Below are positions 8,138 through 15,120 of a stretch of DNA of 64,000 bases, one piece after another. This stretch comes from RHKX01 sp046330415. GTDB lineage: Bacteria > Actinomycetota > Thermoleophilia > Solirubrobacterales > 70-9. The stretch lies in contig JAXLSW010000021.1 in assembly GCA_046330415.1 (NCBI GenBank), positions 1 through 64,000 on the forward strand, in the 5' to 3' direction. The notes beneath the pieces were generated by a model. The model worked only from the letters and a program-made list of their open reading frames with translations. It made no database searches and had not been told where the DNA came from. The position numbers and the translations under genes are program-made. Numbering within the stretch: the first letter of the stretch is position 1; each line of letters starts with the position of its first letter.

Positions 8138-9220
8138 ATGGAGGCTTCGAGCTACCTCGCCGTGATCAAGGTCGTCGGCGCCGGCGGCGGCGGCACCAAC
8201 GCGGTCTCGCGGATGGTCGACGCCGGGCTCAAGGGGGTCGAGTTCCTGGCCGTCAACACCGATGCGCAGGCGCTGCGCGCGTGTGAGGCGGACGTCAAGC
8301 TGGCGATCGGCCAGGAGTTGACCCGGGGCCTCGGCGCCGGCGGTCAGCCCGAGGTCGGTGCGGGAGCCGCGGCCGAGAGCCGCGACGACATCAAGGAAGC
8401 GCTGAAGGGCGCCGACATGGTCTTCGTCACCGCCGGCGAGGGTGGTGGCACCGGCACCGGTGCCGCCCCTGTGATCGCCGAGATCGCCAAGCAGGAGATC
8501 GGCGCGCTCACCGTCGGCGTGGTCACCAAGCCGTTCGAGTTCGAGGGCGCCCGCCGCATGCAGCAGGCGCTCGAGGGCATCGAGAAGCTGCGCGCCGAGG
8601 TCGACACGCTGATCATCGTCCCCAACGAGAAGCTGCTGACGATCGTCGAGCGCCGCGAGCCGATCTCCGAGGCCTTCCGCAAGGCCGACGACATCCTCCG
8701 CCAGGGCGTCCAGGGCATCACCGACCTGATCACCGTCCCCGGGCTCATCAACCTCGACTTCGCCGACGTCCGGGCGATCATGTCCGACGCCGGCTCCGCG
8801 CTGATGGGAATCGGCACCGCGGCCGGCGAGAGCCGTGCCGCCGACGCGGCCAAGGAGGCGATCTCCTCGCCGCTGCTCGAGTCCGCCATCGACGGCGCGA
8901 CCGGGATGCTCCTCAACATCACCGGCGGCGAGGACATGGGCCTCTTCGAGGTCAACGAGGCCGCCGAGGTGGTCGCCTCGACCGCGGACAAGGGCGCGAA
9001 CATCATCTTCGGCGCCGTCGTCGACAACACGATGGGCGACGCCCTCCGCGTCACCGCCATCGCCACCGGCTTCGAGGGCTTCGAGCTCCTCGCCCGCCGG
9101 CCCGAGGCGATCCGTCGCCGCAGCCGGCGCCGTGGGGTCAAGCCGCCGAGCGACCGCGAGATCCGCCAGCTCGAGGTCTCCGACGACGACATCGACATCC
9201 CGCCCTTCCTGCGCGACTGA
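8138..9220 (+). CDS. ftsZ: Cell division GTPase FtsZ
   Basis: Tubulin-like GTPase that forms the Z ring. The tubulin signature GGGTGTG is at residues 102-108. The N-terminal VVGAGGGGTNAV, the synergy-loop region FADVRAIM and the conserved C-terminal peptide DDIDIPPFLRD (the anchor for SepF-type partners) are all present. The C-terminal linker is very short, so the protein is only 360 residues. It has its own promoter. The genes that commonly follow ftsZ in Actinobacteria (yfiH-yggS-sepF-divIVA) are not next; a palindromic repeat and an iron-type operon follow instead. Confidence 0.97.
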   Translation: MEASSYLAVIKVVGAGGGGTNAVSRMVDAGLKGVEFLAVNTDAQALRACEADVKLAIGQELTRGLGAGGQPEVGAGAAAESRDDIKEALKGADMVFVTAGEGGGTGTGAAPVIAEIAKQEIGALTVGVVTKPFEFEGARRMQQALEGIEKLRAEVDTLIIVPNEKLLTIVERREPISEAFRKADDILRQGVQGITDLITVPGLINLDFADVRAIMSDAGSALMGIGTAAGESRAADAAKEAISSPLLESAIDGATGMLLNITGGEDMGLFEVNEAAEVVASTADKGANIIFGAVVDNTMGDALRVTAIATGFEGFELLARRPEAIRRRSRRRGVKPPSDREIRQLEVSDDDIDIPPFLRD

Positions 9221-9228
9221 CGCTCGCC

Positions 9229-9278
9229 ACCGAACGTCGCTGAGTGCGCCCTGTAGGGGGTAGTCCGTGACGTTCGGT
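9229..9278. repeat. Dispersed palindromic repeat, copy 1
   Basis: ACCGAACGTC (9229-9238) and GACGTTCGGT (9269-9278) are inverted arms around a core with GCGCCCTGTAGGGGGTAG. The same ~50-bp unit recurs at 11151 (split by the IS), 27627 and 56650. This copy lies 8 nt after the ftsZ stop and could act as a hairpin terminator. Confidence 0.85.
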
Positions 9279-9341
9279 GTGGCGCGAGTCGCTCGCGATG
9301 GGCCTACGATGGGGCTCTTGGGTGGCCCTGGCCCAGTGGAG

Positions 9342-9375
9342 TTAGGTGACCCTAAGTTCTGTTAGGCTCGCCTAA
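9342..9375 (+). promoter_or_regulatory. Tandem TTAGG-N4-CCTAA palindromes (metal-regulator-like operator)
   Basis: TTAGGTGACCCTAA (9342-9355) and TTAGGCTCGCCTAA (9362-9375) are two palindromes whose centres lie 20 bp apart, about two helical turns. The half-site TTAGG matches DtxR/IdeR-type iron boxes, but the known 19-bp box has a 9-nt centre and these have 4 nt. The second palindrome ends on the A of the start codon at 9375, so binding would block initiation. TAGGCT (9363-9368) inside it may be the -10 of a leaderless transcript. The downstream HtaA gene fits iron control. Confidence 0.6.
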
Positions 9376-10121
9376 TGCTTAAGAAGATCCTCTCCCACGC
9401 CCGTCGTCAACCCATCGCCATCGTCGCCCTCTTCGTGGCGCTCGGCGGCACCTCCTACGCCGCCGCCACGCTCCCGAAGGACAGCGTCGACAGCAAGCAG
9501 ATCCAGAAGGGCGCCGTCAAGTCGCCCGAGGTCGCTGATGGCTCGCTGAAGGCCAAGGACTTCAAGGCGGGCTCGCTGCCGCAGGGCGAGCAGGGCCCTC
9601 AGGGGATCCAGGGGATCCAGGGCCCTCCCGGCGCCGACGGTGACTCCACCGCCGCCGCTGCCAGGCTCCTCCGCGGGACCGCCACGCTGCAGGCCGTTGC
9701 GGACGCGACCCCCAACGTCGGCCTCCTCTTCCCGAACACCGAGTACAACAACGAGAACCTGTTCACGACCGGTACCGATGGCACCTCGGGCGCGACGACG
9801 CTGATCATCCCCGAGGCCGGGGTCTACTCCGTCTCGGCAGAGGTGATCTGGGTCGATCCGGCGGCCAGCCCGGCGAACACCGACAACGGCACCGGCACGA
9901 GGAGCCTCTTCCTCAACGGGCCGCAGCCCGGCGGCGTTCGCGCCGGCTCGACGGTTCGCGCGGTCAGCGGCGTCGCCACGCGTCAGGTCCTCGCGACGAC
10001 GGAGAAGTTCGCAGCAGGCGACGCGATCTTCCTGACCGCGCAGCAGGACTCCGGCACGTCGCTGAACATCCGCGGCAGCCAGAACCAGGTCCACTTCTCG
10101 GCGACGAAGCTGAGCGACTGA
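9375..10121 (+). CDS. Collagen-like repeat surface protein with C1q-like C-terminus
   Basis: Predicted secreted or membrane-anchored protein of 248 residues. A short basic N-terminus precedes one hydrophobic segment (about residues 13-30) ending GGTSYAAATLP, a leader that I associate with a large protein family in Solirubrobacterales. Several Lys/Asp/Gly-rich repeats (KGAVKSPEVADGSLKAKDF) follow. A short collagen-type Gly-X-Y stretch is at residues 71-90, and then a beta-rich C-terminal domain resembling C1q/TNF folds. No Shine-Dalgarno is seen, so the start is probably leaderless. It is probably co-transcribed with the HtaA gene 8 nt downstream. The function is unknown; trimerisation through the collagen stretch is inferred. 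Confidence 0.7.
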   Translation: MLKKILSHARRQPIAIVALFVALGGTSYAAATLPKDSVDSKQIQKGAVKSPEVADGSLKAKDFKAGSLPQGEQGPQGIQGIQGPPGADGDSTAAAARLLRGTATLQAVADATPNVGLLFPNTEYNNENLFTTGTDGTSGATTLIIPEAGVYSVSAEVIWVDPAASPANTDNGTGTRSLFLNGPQPGGVRAGSTVRAVSGVATRQVLATTEKFAAGDAIFLTAQQDSGTSLNIRGSQNQVHFSATKLSD

Positions 10122-10129
10122 GGACCGAG

Positions 10130-11107
10130 TTGAGGTTCAGGTACCACCTGACCGCTCTCGCGGCGGCCGTTGCGGCGCTGGCTCTGTCAGCGCCGCCGGC
10201 CGTTGCGGACACGGTCACCGGCGGGAGCGCCACCTGGGGGGTCAAGGAGTCGTTTCGCAGCTACGTGACGGGGCCCGTTGCGATGGGTCAGATCAGCACC
10301 TCCAACGGTGCGACCGTCAACGGCGACGGGACGTTCAACTTCCAGCCCGGGTCCGGGACGTTCGACCCCGCGACCGGGAAGGCCGACGCGAAGTTCGGCG
10401 GCACCGTGCTCTTCACCGGGCACATGGGGGCGCTCCGGCTGCAGATCACCGACCCCCGGGTCACCTACCAGGGAAACGCCGGGACCCTCTACGCGGACGT
10501 CGTCAGCCGTGACTTCAACACGGCCCAGGACGTGAGCTACCCCAACGTCGACCTGGCCAGCCTCGACCTGACCGGCATCACCCCGAGCGTCGACGGCTCT
10601 ACCGCGAGCGTCTCGAACATCCCGGCGAAGCTGACCGCGAACGGCGCCGAGGCCTTCGCCGACTTCTACTCCGCCGGGGAGGATCTCGATCCCGTGAGCC
10701 TCTCCTTCACCTACACGCCGAACCCGGTCCTCGGCAGCCTCACCGCCGGGGACAAGAAGCAGAAGGTCAGCGACGCGCGCCGTGAGGTCCAGCTGGCGCA
10801 GGTCGAGTGCCAGGCCTCCTCCTGTGATCTCTCCGCCACCCCGGCGAAGATCAATGCCGAGATCGCGGGCGGACCCAAGGACGGCAAGAAGTTCAAGGTC
10901 CGCGTGGTCGCCCCCGCCCAGGTGAACGGTGGTGCCTCGGCGAGCGTCGTGGCGAAGCTCAGCAAGGGGACGGTCAGGAAGCTCGCCAAGGGCGGCAAGG
11001 CCGTGCTCGAGACGACGGTGGACCTCTCGAGCGGGTCGCTGAGCGACAGCGTCGACGCCAAGGTGAAGATCAAGGCGCAGAAGGTGAAGAAGCCGAAGCG
11101 CGGCTGA
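10130..11107 (+). CDS. HtaA-domain secreted protein (heme-binding type)
   Basis: A signal peptide covers about residues 1-26 (hydrophobic Ala/Leu core, then AVADTV). It is followed by an HtaA domain with the hallmark SATWGVKESFRSYV and later FGGTVLFTGHMGALRLQITDPRV. HtaA domains in corynebacteria bind heme for iron uptake. The C-terminal ~110 residues are Lys/Ser/Ala-rich with two cysteines, and no LPxTG signal is visible. The start is TTG at 10130, with GAGGAC upstream and the preceding gene's stop 8 nt away. Heme or iron acquisition is inferred from the domain and from the upstream operator-like palindromes. No transporter genes are adjacent. Confidence 0.75.
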   Translation: MRFRYHLTALAAAVAALALSAPPAVADTVTGGSATWGVKESFRSYVTGPVAMGQISTSNGATVNGDGTFNFQPGSGTFDPATGKADAKFGGTVLFTGHMGALRLQITDPRVTYQGNAGTLYADVVSRDFNTAQDVSYPNVDLASLDLTGITPSVDGSTASVSNIPAKLTANGAEAFADFYSAGEDLDPVSLSFTYTPNPVLGSLTAGDKKQKVSDARREVQLAQVECQASSCDLSATPAKINAEIAGGPKDGKKFKVRVVAPAQVNGGASASVVAKLSKGTVRKLAKGGKAVLETTVDLSSGSLSDSVDAKVKIKAQKVKKPKRG

Positions 11108-11150
11108 CGCCGGGCCTCCCTCGGGCGTCACCCCCTCTTCGCGGGCTACC

Positions 11151-11182
11151 CGCCGAACGTCACTCAGTACGCCCTATAGGGG
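11151..11182. repeat. Dispersed palindromic repeat, copy 2, left half
   Basis: CGCCGAACGTCACTC and then TACGCCCTATAGGGG match the left half of the repeat at 9229. The match breaks off in the G-run, where the IS30-type element begins. The right half resumes at 12413. Confidence 0.85.
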
Positions 11183-11211
11183 GGCGACCTCAACCGATCA
11201 ACGCAACAGCT
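11183..11211. repeat. IS30-type terminal inverted repeat, left
   Basis: Left end of the element, beginning GGCGACCTCAACC. It matches the complement of 12384-12412 at 21 of 29 positions. The transposase stop codon lies inside this repeat. Confidence 0.75.
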
Positions 11212-12352
11212 GCTCCATCTTCTCAGCCGGAGTCATCCAACCGAGTGTCTGCCGCGGCCGTCCATTGAGCTGGGCCGCGATCAGGTCGAGCTCGACCTGA
11301 TCGCGCGCGGCGAGGTCGGTGCCCTTGGGCAGGTATTGGCGCAAGAGGCCGTTGGTGTTCTCGTTCGATCCCCGCTGCCAGGGCGAGTGGGGATCGCAGA
11401 AGTAGACGTCGATCCCAGACTCCTTCGTCAGCCGCTGGTGGGCGGCGAGCTCCTTGCCCTGATCCCAGGTCAAAGACAGCAGCAGATGCCTGGGCAGGTC
11501 ACGGATCCGATCCTTGAGCCCGTCGATGACGTGCTCGGTCGTTCCGTCGTTTCCAAGCCGGGCCAACATCACGTAGCGGGTGTTGCGCTCGACCAGGGCG
11601 GCGATGAAGGAGCGGCCGGCCTTGCCGACGAGCAGATCGCCCTCCCAGTGGCCGGGGACGGCTCTGTCTTCGACCTCGGGCGGGCGCTCTGAGATCGGGA
11701 TCATGCCCTTGATCCGGCCCCGCTGGCCAAGGCCCTTGGCCCGCGGCTTGCGCTTGGTCCGCTGGAAGCGCAGGTTGGCGGTGAGCTGGCGGCGCAGCTC
11801 GCCCCGCGACTGGATGTAGAGGGCCTTGTAGATGGTCTCGTGGCTGATCTGGCGATCGGGGCAGCCCGGGTTGGCTTTCCTCAGTCTGGCCGAGATCTGC
11901 TGCGGCGACCAGCCCGCGAGCAACCCCGCCTCGACCGCCGAGCGCAGCTCGGGAAGTCCGGCGAGCTTGGTCGGCTTGGGGCGGCGGCAGCGCTCTTGGC
12001 GCAGGCGCTCGGCCTTCAGCGCCCGGTAGCGCGGCCTGCCTCCGCAGCGGCCGACCTCACGGCTGATCGTCGAGGCCGGCCTGCCGAGCTCGCGGCCGAT
12101 CGAGCGGAAGCTCTCGCCCGCGGCGATGCCGCGGCTGATCCGCTCGCGCTCGGAGAGGCTGAGGCGCAGCCCGCTGCGCTCCTGGGCGCGGCGGCGCAGC
12201 AGGAACTCCTCGCGGACCCTCTCGATCGTCTTCGTCGAGCAGCCGAAGTGGGCCGCCACCTCCTCGACGCTCTTTTCGCGGAGCATCTCCGCCGCCGCCT
12301 CACGCTCAGGTGGGCTCAGCCACCTCCACGTTCTCGCCTTCGTCCTCGCCAT
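11198..12352 (-). CDS. IS30-family transposase
   Basis: DDE transposase of 384 residues, with no frameshift or stop. N-terminal helix-turn-helix segments are visible (VEEVAAHFGCSTKTIERV, and FRSIGRELGRPASTISREV with the IS30-type TISREV motif). The catalytic core follows: GHWEGDLLVG (first Asp), LTWDQGKE (second Asp) and PWQRGSNENTNGLLRQYLPK (Glu). The start is ATG at 12352. The intact gene and well-matched ends suggest a recently active copy. Confidence 0.95.
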   Translation of the reverse strand: MARTKARTWRWLSPPEREAAAEMLREKSVEEVAAHFGCSTKTIERVREEFLLRRRAQERSGLRLSLSERERISRGIAAGESFRSIGRELGRPASTISREVGRCGGRPRYRALKAERLRQERCRRPKPTKLAGLPELRSAVEAGLLAGWSPQQISARLRKANPGCPDRQISHETIYKALYIQSRGELRRQLTANLRFQRTKRKPRAKGLGQRGRIKGMIPISERPPEVEDRAVPGHWEGDLLVGKAGRSFIAALVERNTRYVMLARLGNDGTTEHVIDGLKDRIRDLPRHLLLSLTWDQGKELAAHQRLTKESGIDVYFCDPHSPWQRGSNENTNGLLRQYLPKGTDLAARDQVELDLIAAQLNGRPRQTLGWMTPAEKMEQLLR

Positions 12353-12383
12353 CGCGGCCTCCTTCGGTCACGGTTGATCTGTC

Positions 12384-12412
12384 AACCGTTGCGATGACCG
12401 CTGGAGACCGCC
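12384..12412. repeat. IS30-type terminal inverted repeat, right
   Basis: Right end of the element, ending GGAGACCGCC on the plus strand. It is the imperfect complement of 11183-11211. The G-run of the split palindromic repeat follows immediately. Confidence 0.75.
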
Positions 12413-12435
12413 GGGGTAGTGAGCGACGTTCGGCG
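12413..12435. repeat. Dispersed palindromic repeat, copy 2, right half
   Basis: GGGGTAGTGAGCGACGTTCGG matches the right half of the intact copy at 56650-56698 base for base. Together with 11151-11182 it rebuilds one full repeat once the IS is removed. Confidence 0.85.
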
Positions 12436-12448
12436 AAATGCGCTCGTC

Positions 12449-13526
12449 CTCAGTCGCTCAGCGCGACGATCAGCTCCCTCGTCGCGCCGGGGTAGCGGTA
12501 GGTGATGCCGCCGTGCTTGCCGTCGAAGAGCTCGAGGGTGTGCTCGACGCCGACCTTGGTCAGCTCGCGCGAGAACGCCTGCGCGCCGAGGTCGAGGAAG
12601 TACTCGTCGCCGCGGCCCGCGTCGAGGTAGATCCGCCGCATCGAGCGCAACGCGTCCGCATGCCCGGCGACCATGTTGACCGGATCGTGGGCCAGCCACT
12701 GCGCCCAGACCTCGGGCACGAGACCCGCGTCCTCGACCCGGAAGGGGAGCAGCGCCTTGCCGGGCCGCTCCGGGTCGGGTGAGTAGGCCGCCGCGTAGGC
12801 GTACATCTCGAGTGGTCCCGCGTAGCGGTCGAAGTCGAACGGGTCGGGACCCTTCGCCAGCTCAGCGAAGAAGACGTCCCAGGAGGACTGGTAGTCGTCG
12901 CGGAGGCTTCGGGTCGCTTCGGCGATCCCCGGGGTCATCGAAAGCTCGAAGAGCGCGTCGCCGGCGTGGGAGGCGAGCGCCGAGAAGACGTCTGGCCGCA
13001 TCATCGGCACGACCATCGCCCCGTAGCCGCCGGACGACTTGCCGGTGATGCCGCGGTGGTCGCGATCGGGGGCGGTCGGGTAGCGCTCGTCGACGAAGGG
13101 GACGATCTCGTCGCAGAGGTAGGACTGGTAGCGGCCGGTCCCGGTCGAGTCGAGGAACTGCGAGCCGCCGAAGGCGGTCCAGCAGTCGACCATGACGATC
13201 AGGGCGTCCGGGCAGTCAGCGGTCGCGAACATCGCGTCGACGCGCTCCAGGTAGGTCGGCTCGAAGAACGTCCGGTTCGCCCACATGTCGAGCTGGCCGG
13301 TGAAACCCTGGATCACGTAGACGACGGGAAGTGGGCGCGGGTGGTCGAGCTCGATCCCCGGCGGCCGGTAGACCCAAAGCGGGCGCCGGGCCGGATCCCC
13401 GAGCGGGTTGTCGGCCAGGAGCTCGGACTCGACGACGAGCCGGTCGAGGGTCCCCGCCAGCGGCCGGCTCCAGGGCGGGCCGAGCTCCGCCCGCCAGTCC
13501 TCGCTCGTGGAGCTGACCAACTGCAT
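12449..13526 (-). CDS. Putative esterase (esterase D / alpha-beta hydrolase family)
   Basis: Alpha/beta hydrolase of 358 residues resembling the PF00756 putative-esterase family. The nucleophile elbow GKSSGG puts Ser164 at the centre. RIYLDAGRGDEY likely supplies the acid and the late GKHGG the histidine. VVYVIQGFTGQLDMW is the typical oxyanion-strand region. There is no signal peptide, so the protein should be cytoplasmic. The substrate is unknown. It is transcribed divergently from gcvT with only 27 nt between the two starts. TAGGCT lies 6 nt before its ATG, so a leaderless mRNA is likely. Confidence 0.82.
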
Positions 13527-13532
13527 GGGCCG

Positions 13533-13546
13533 AGCCTAGCTAGCCT
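13533..13546. promoter_or_regulatory. Overlapping divergent -10 boxes of the esterase and gcvT
   Basis: On the plus strand TAGCCT (13541-13546) lies 7 nt before the gcvT GTG at 13554. On the minus strand TAGGCT (13538-13533) lies 6 nt before the esterase ATG at 13526. Both -10 boxes sit in the 27-bp gap, so the two promoters must overlap each other and the opposite genes' first codons. Confidence 0.6.
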
Positions 13547-13553
13547 GCCGTCC

Positions 13554-14663
13554 GTGAACGCACCGACCGAGCCGACCGGAGAGCTGCGACGGACCTCGCT
13601 CTTCGACGAGCACGTGGCCGCCGGCGCCAAGCTTGTGCCCTTCGCCGGCTGGGAGATGCCCGTCCAGTACGAGGGCGTCGCCGCCGAACACGAGGCGGTC
13701 CGCGAGCGCGCGGGGATGTTCGACGTCTCCCACATGGGCCAGGTCGCCACCTCCGGCGCCGACGCCCTCGCCTTCCTGCAGCGCGCGGTCAGCAACGACG
13801 TCGCCAAGCTCGCCCCCGGTGGCGCCCAGTACTCGTGCCTGTGCGCCGATGACGGCGGGATCCTCGACGACCTCTTCAGCTACCTGCTCGACGACGGCTC
13901 CTACCTGACCGTCTCCAACGCCGCCAACCACGAGTCCGACCTCGCCCGCTTCCGCGAGATCGCCGAGGGCTTCGATGTCGTGGTCACCGACATCGCCGCC
14001 GACCACGGGATGATCGCCGTGCAGGGACCCGGCGCCCGCGCGGCAGTCGCGAAGTTGGCTTCCTCCGAGCTCCCTGCGCGGATGCACACCGCCACCCTCG
14101 ACGTCGCCGGACACGAGTGCCTCGTCTGCGGCACCGGCTACACCGGCGAGGACGGCGTCGAGATCATCTGCGCCGCCGCCGACGCGCCCGCGATCTGGCG
14201 CGCGCTGCTCGCCGAGGGCGTCACACCCTGCGGGCTCGGCGCCCGCGACACCCTGCGCCTCGAGGTCTGCTTCCACCTGCACGGCAACGACATGGGTCCC
14301 GATCGCAACCCGATCGAGGCGGGCCTCGGGTGGTGCTGCAAGGAGGAGACGGGCTTCGCGGGCTCGGAGGCGGTCGCGAAGGCGCGGACCGAGGGGACCG
14401 CCGAGAAGCTCGCCGCCTTCGTCATCGAGGGCCGCGGGATTCCCCGCGCGGGCAATCCGATCCTGGTCCCGGGCTCCGACGGGGAGGCCGTCGGGACCGT
14501 CACCAGCGGCACCTTCTCGCCGACGCTCGGCATCGGCATCGGAATGGGATACGTTCGCTCCGACCTGGCCGAGCCCGGCCGCGAGGTCGAGATCGACGTC
14601 CGCGGCCGCGTGCGCGAGGCCGAGATCAGAAGCAAGCCCTTGTACGACCCCAAGAGCCACTAG
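13554..14663 (+). CDS. gcvT: Glycine cleavage system aminomethyltransferase GcvT
   Basis: T-protein. It takes the aminomethyl group from lipoylated GcvH and makes methylene-THF and ammonia. The family motifs LVPFAGWEMPVQY, MFDVSHMGQ, the folate-site ANHESDL region, GYTGEDGVEI and LRLEVCFHLHGND are clear. The length is 369 residues. GTG 13554 is chosen because family similarity starts at about residue 10 and a -10-like box sits 7 nt upstream. It is first of gcvT-gcvH-gcvPA-gcvPB. No glycine riboswitch is possible in the 27-bp gap. Confidence 0.95.
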   Translation: MNAPTEPTGELRRTSLFDEHVAAGAKLVPFAGWEMPVQYEGVAAEHEAVRERAGMFDVSHMGQVATSGADALAFLQRAVSNDVAKLAPGGAQYSCLCADDGGILDDLFSYLLDDGSYLTVSNAANHESDLARFREIAEGFDVVVTDIAADHGMIAVQGPGARAAVAKLASSELPARMHTATLDVAGHECLVCGTGYTGEDGVEIICAAADAPAIWRALLAEGVTPCGLGARDTLRLEVCFHLHGNDMGPDRNPIEAGLGWCCKEETGFAGSEAVAKARTEGTAEKLAAFVIEGRGIPRAGNPILVPGSDGEAVGTVTSGTFSPTLGIGIGMGYVRSDLAEPGREVEIDVRGRVREAEIRSKPLYDPKSH

Positions 14664-14701
14664 CCACTAGACCGAAGACTTGAGACAGGACCACCCGACC
14701 G

Positions 14702-15088
14702 ATGGCCGACGCTAGCTACCCCGACGATCTCCGCTACCACCCCGAGCACGACTGGGCGCGGGTCGACGGCGAGGAGGCCACCTTCGGCATCACCTGGTAC
14801 GCCCAGGACTCGCTCGGCGACGTCGTCTTCTTCGACCCGCCCGAGGTCGGCGCGACCGTCACCAAGGACGAGCCCTACACGGAGGTCGAGTCGGTCAAAG
14901 CAGTCTCCGACGTGATCGCTCCGCTGAGCGGCGAGATCACCGCCGTCAACGACGCCGCGGGGACCAACCCGGAGCTGATCAACACCGATCCCTACGGGGA
15001 GGGCTGGATGGTCAAGGTCAGGCTCAGCGACCCCTCAGAGCTCGATTCGCTCCTCGACGCGGCCGCATACAGCGACCTTCTCGACTGA
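14702..15088 (+). CDS. gcvH: Glycine cleavage system H protein
   Basis: Lipoyl carrier protein of 128 residues. The modified lysine is Lys66 in VESVKAVSDV. The N-terminal RYHPEHDWARVDG and the C-terminal INTDPYGEGWMVKV are canonical. It shuttles the aminomethyl intermediate between GcvPA/PB, GcvT and the lipoamide dehydrogenase (not in this window). It lies 38 nt after gcvT and 32 nt before gcvPA. Confidence 0.96.
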   Translation: MADASYPDDLRYHPEHDWARVDGEEATFGITWYAQDSLGDVVFFDPPEVGATVTKDEPYTEVESVKAVSDVIAPLSGEITAVNDAAGTNPELINTDPYGEGWMVKVRLSDPSELDSLLDAAAYSDLLD

Positions 15089-15120
15089 GCCGCGCCGAGC
15101 GTCCCCCTAACATCGCCGGG

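Larger units (their letters stand above)
11183..12412. mobile_element. IS30-family insertion sequence, apparently complete
   Basis: The element is about 1230 bp. Its ends form imperfect terminal inverted repeats: 11183-11211 and the complement of 12384-12412 agree at 21 of 29 positions, starting GGCG and sharing CGCAAC. Both ends abut a run of G, so a 2-3 bp target duplication (GG or GGG) is likely and the exact boundary is ambiguous by a few bases. One intact transposase gene fills it. It is inserted in the centre of copy 2 of the dispersed palindromic repeat. Confidence 0.88.

Noticed and set aside
9342..9375. Classic 19-bp IdeR/DtxR iron box
   Set aside because: Half-sites match, but the spacer is 4 nt instead of 9 in both palindromes, so only a variant site is claimed.
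13527..13553. Glycine riboswitch before gcvT
   Set aside because: Only 27 nt separate the divergent starts, far too short.
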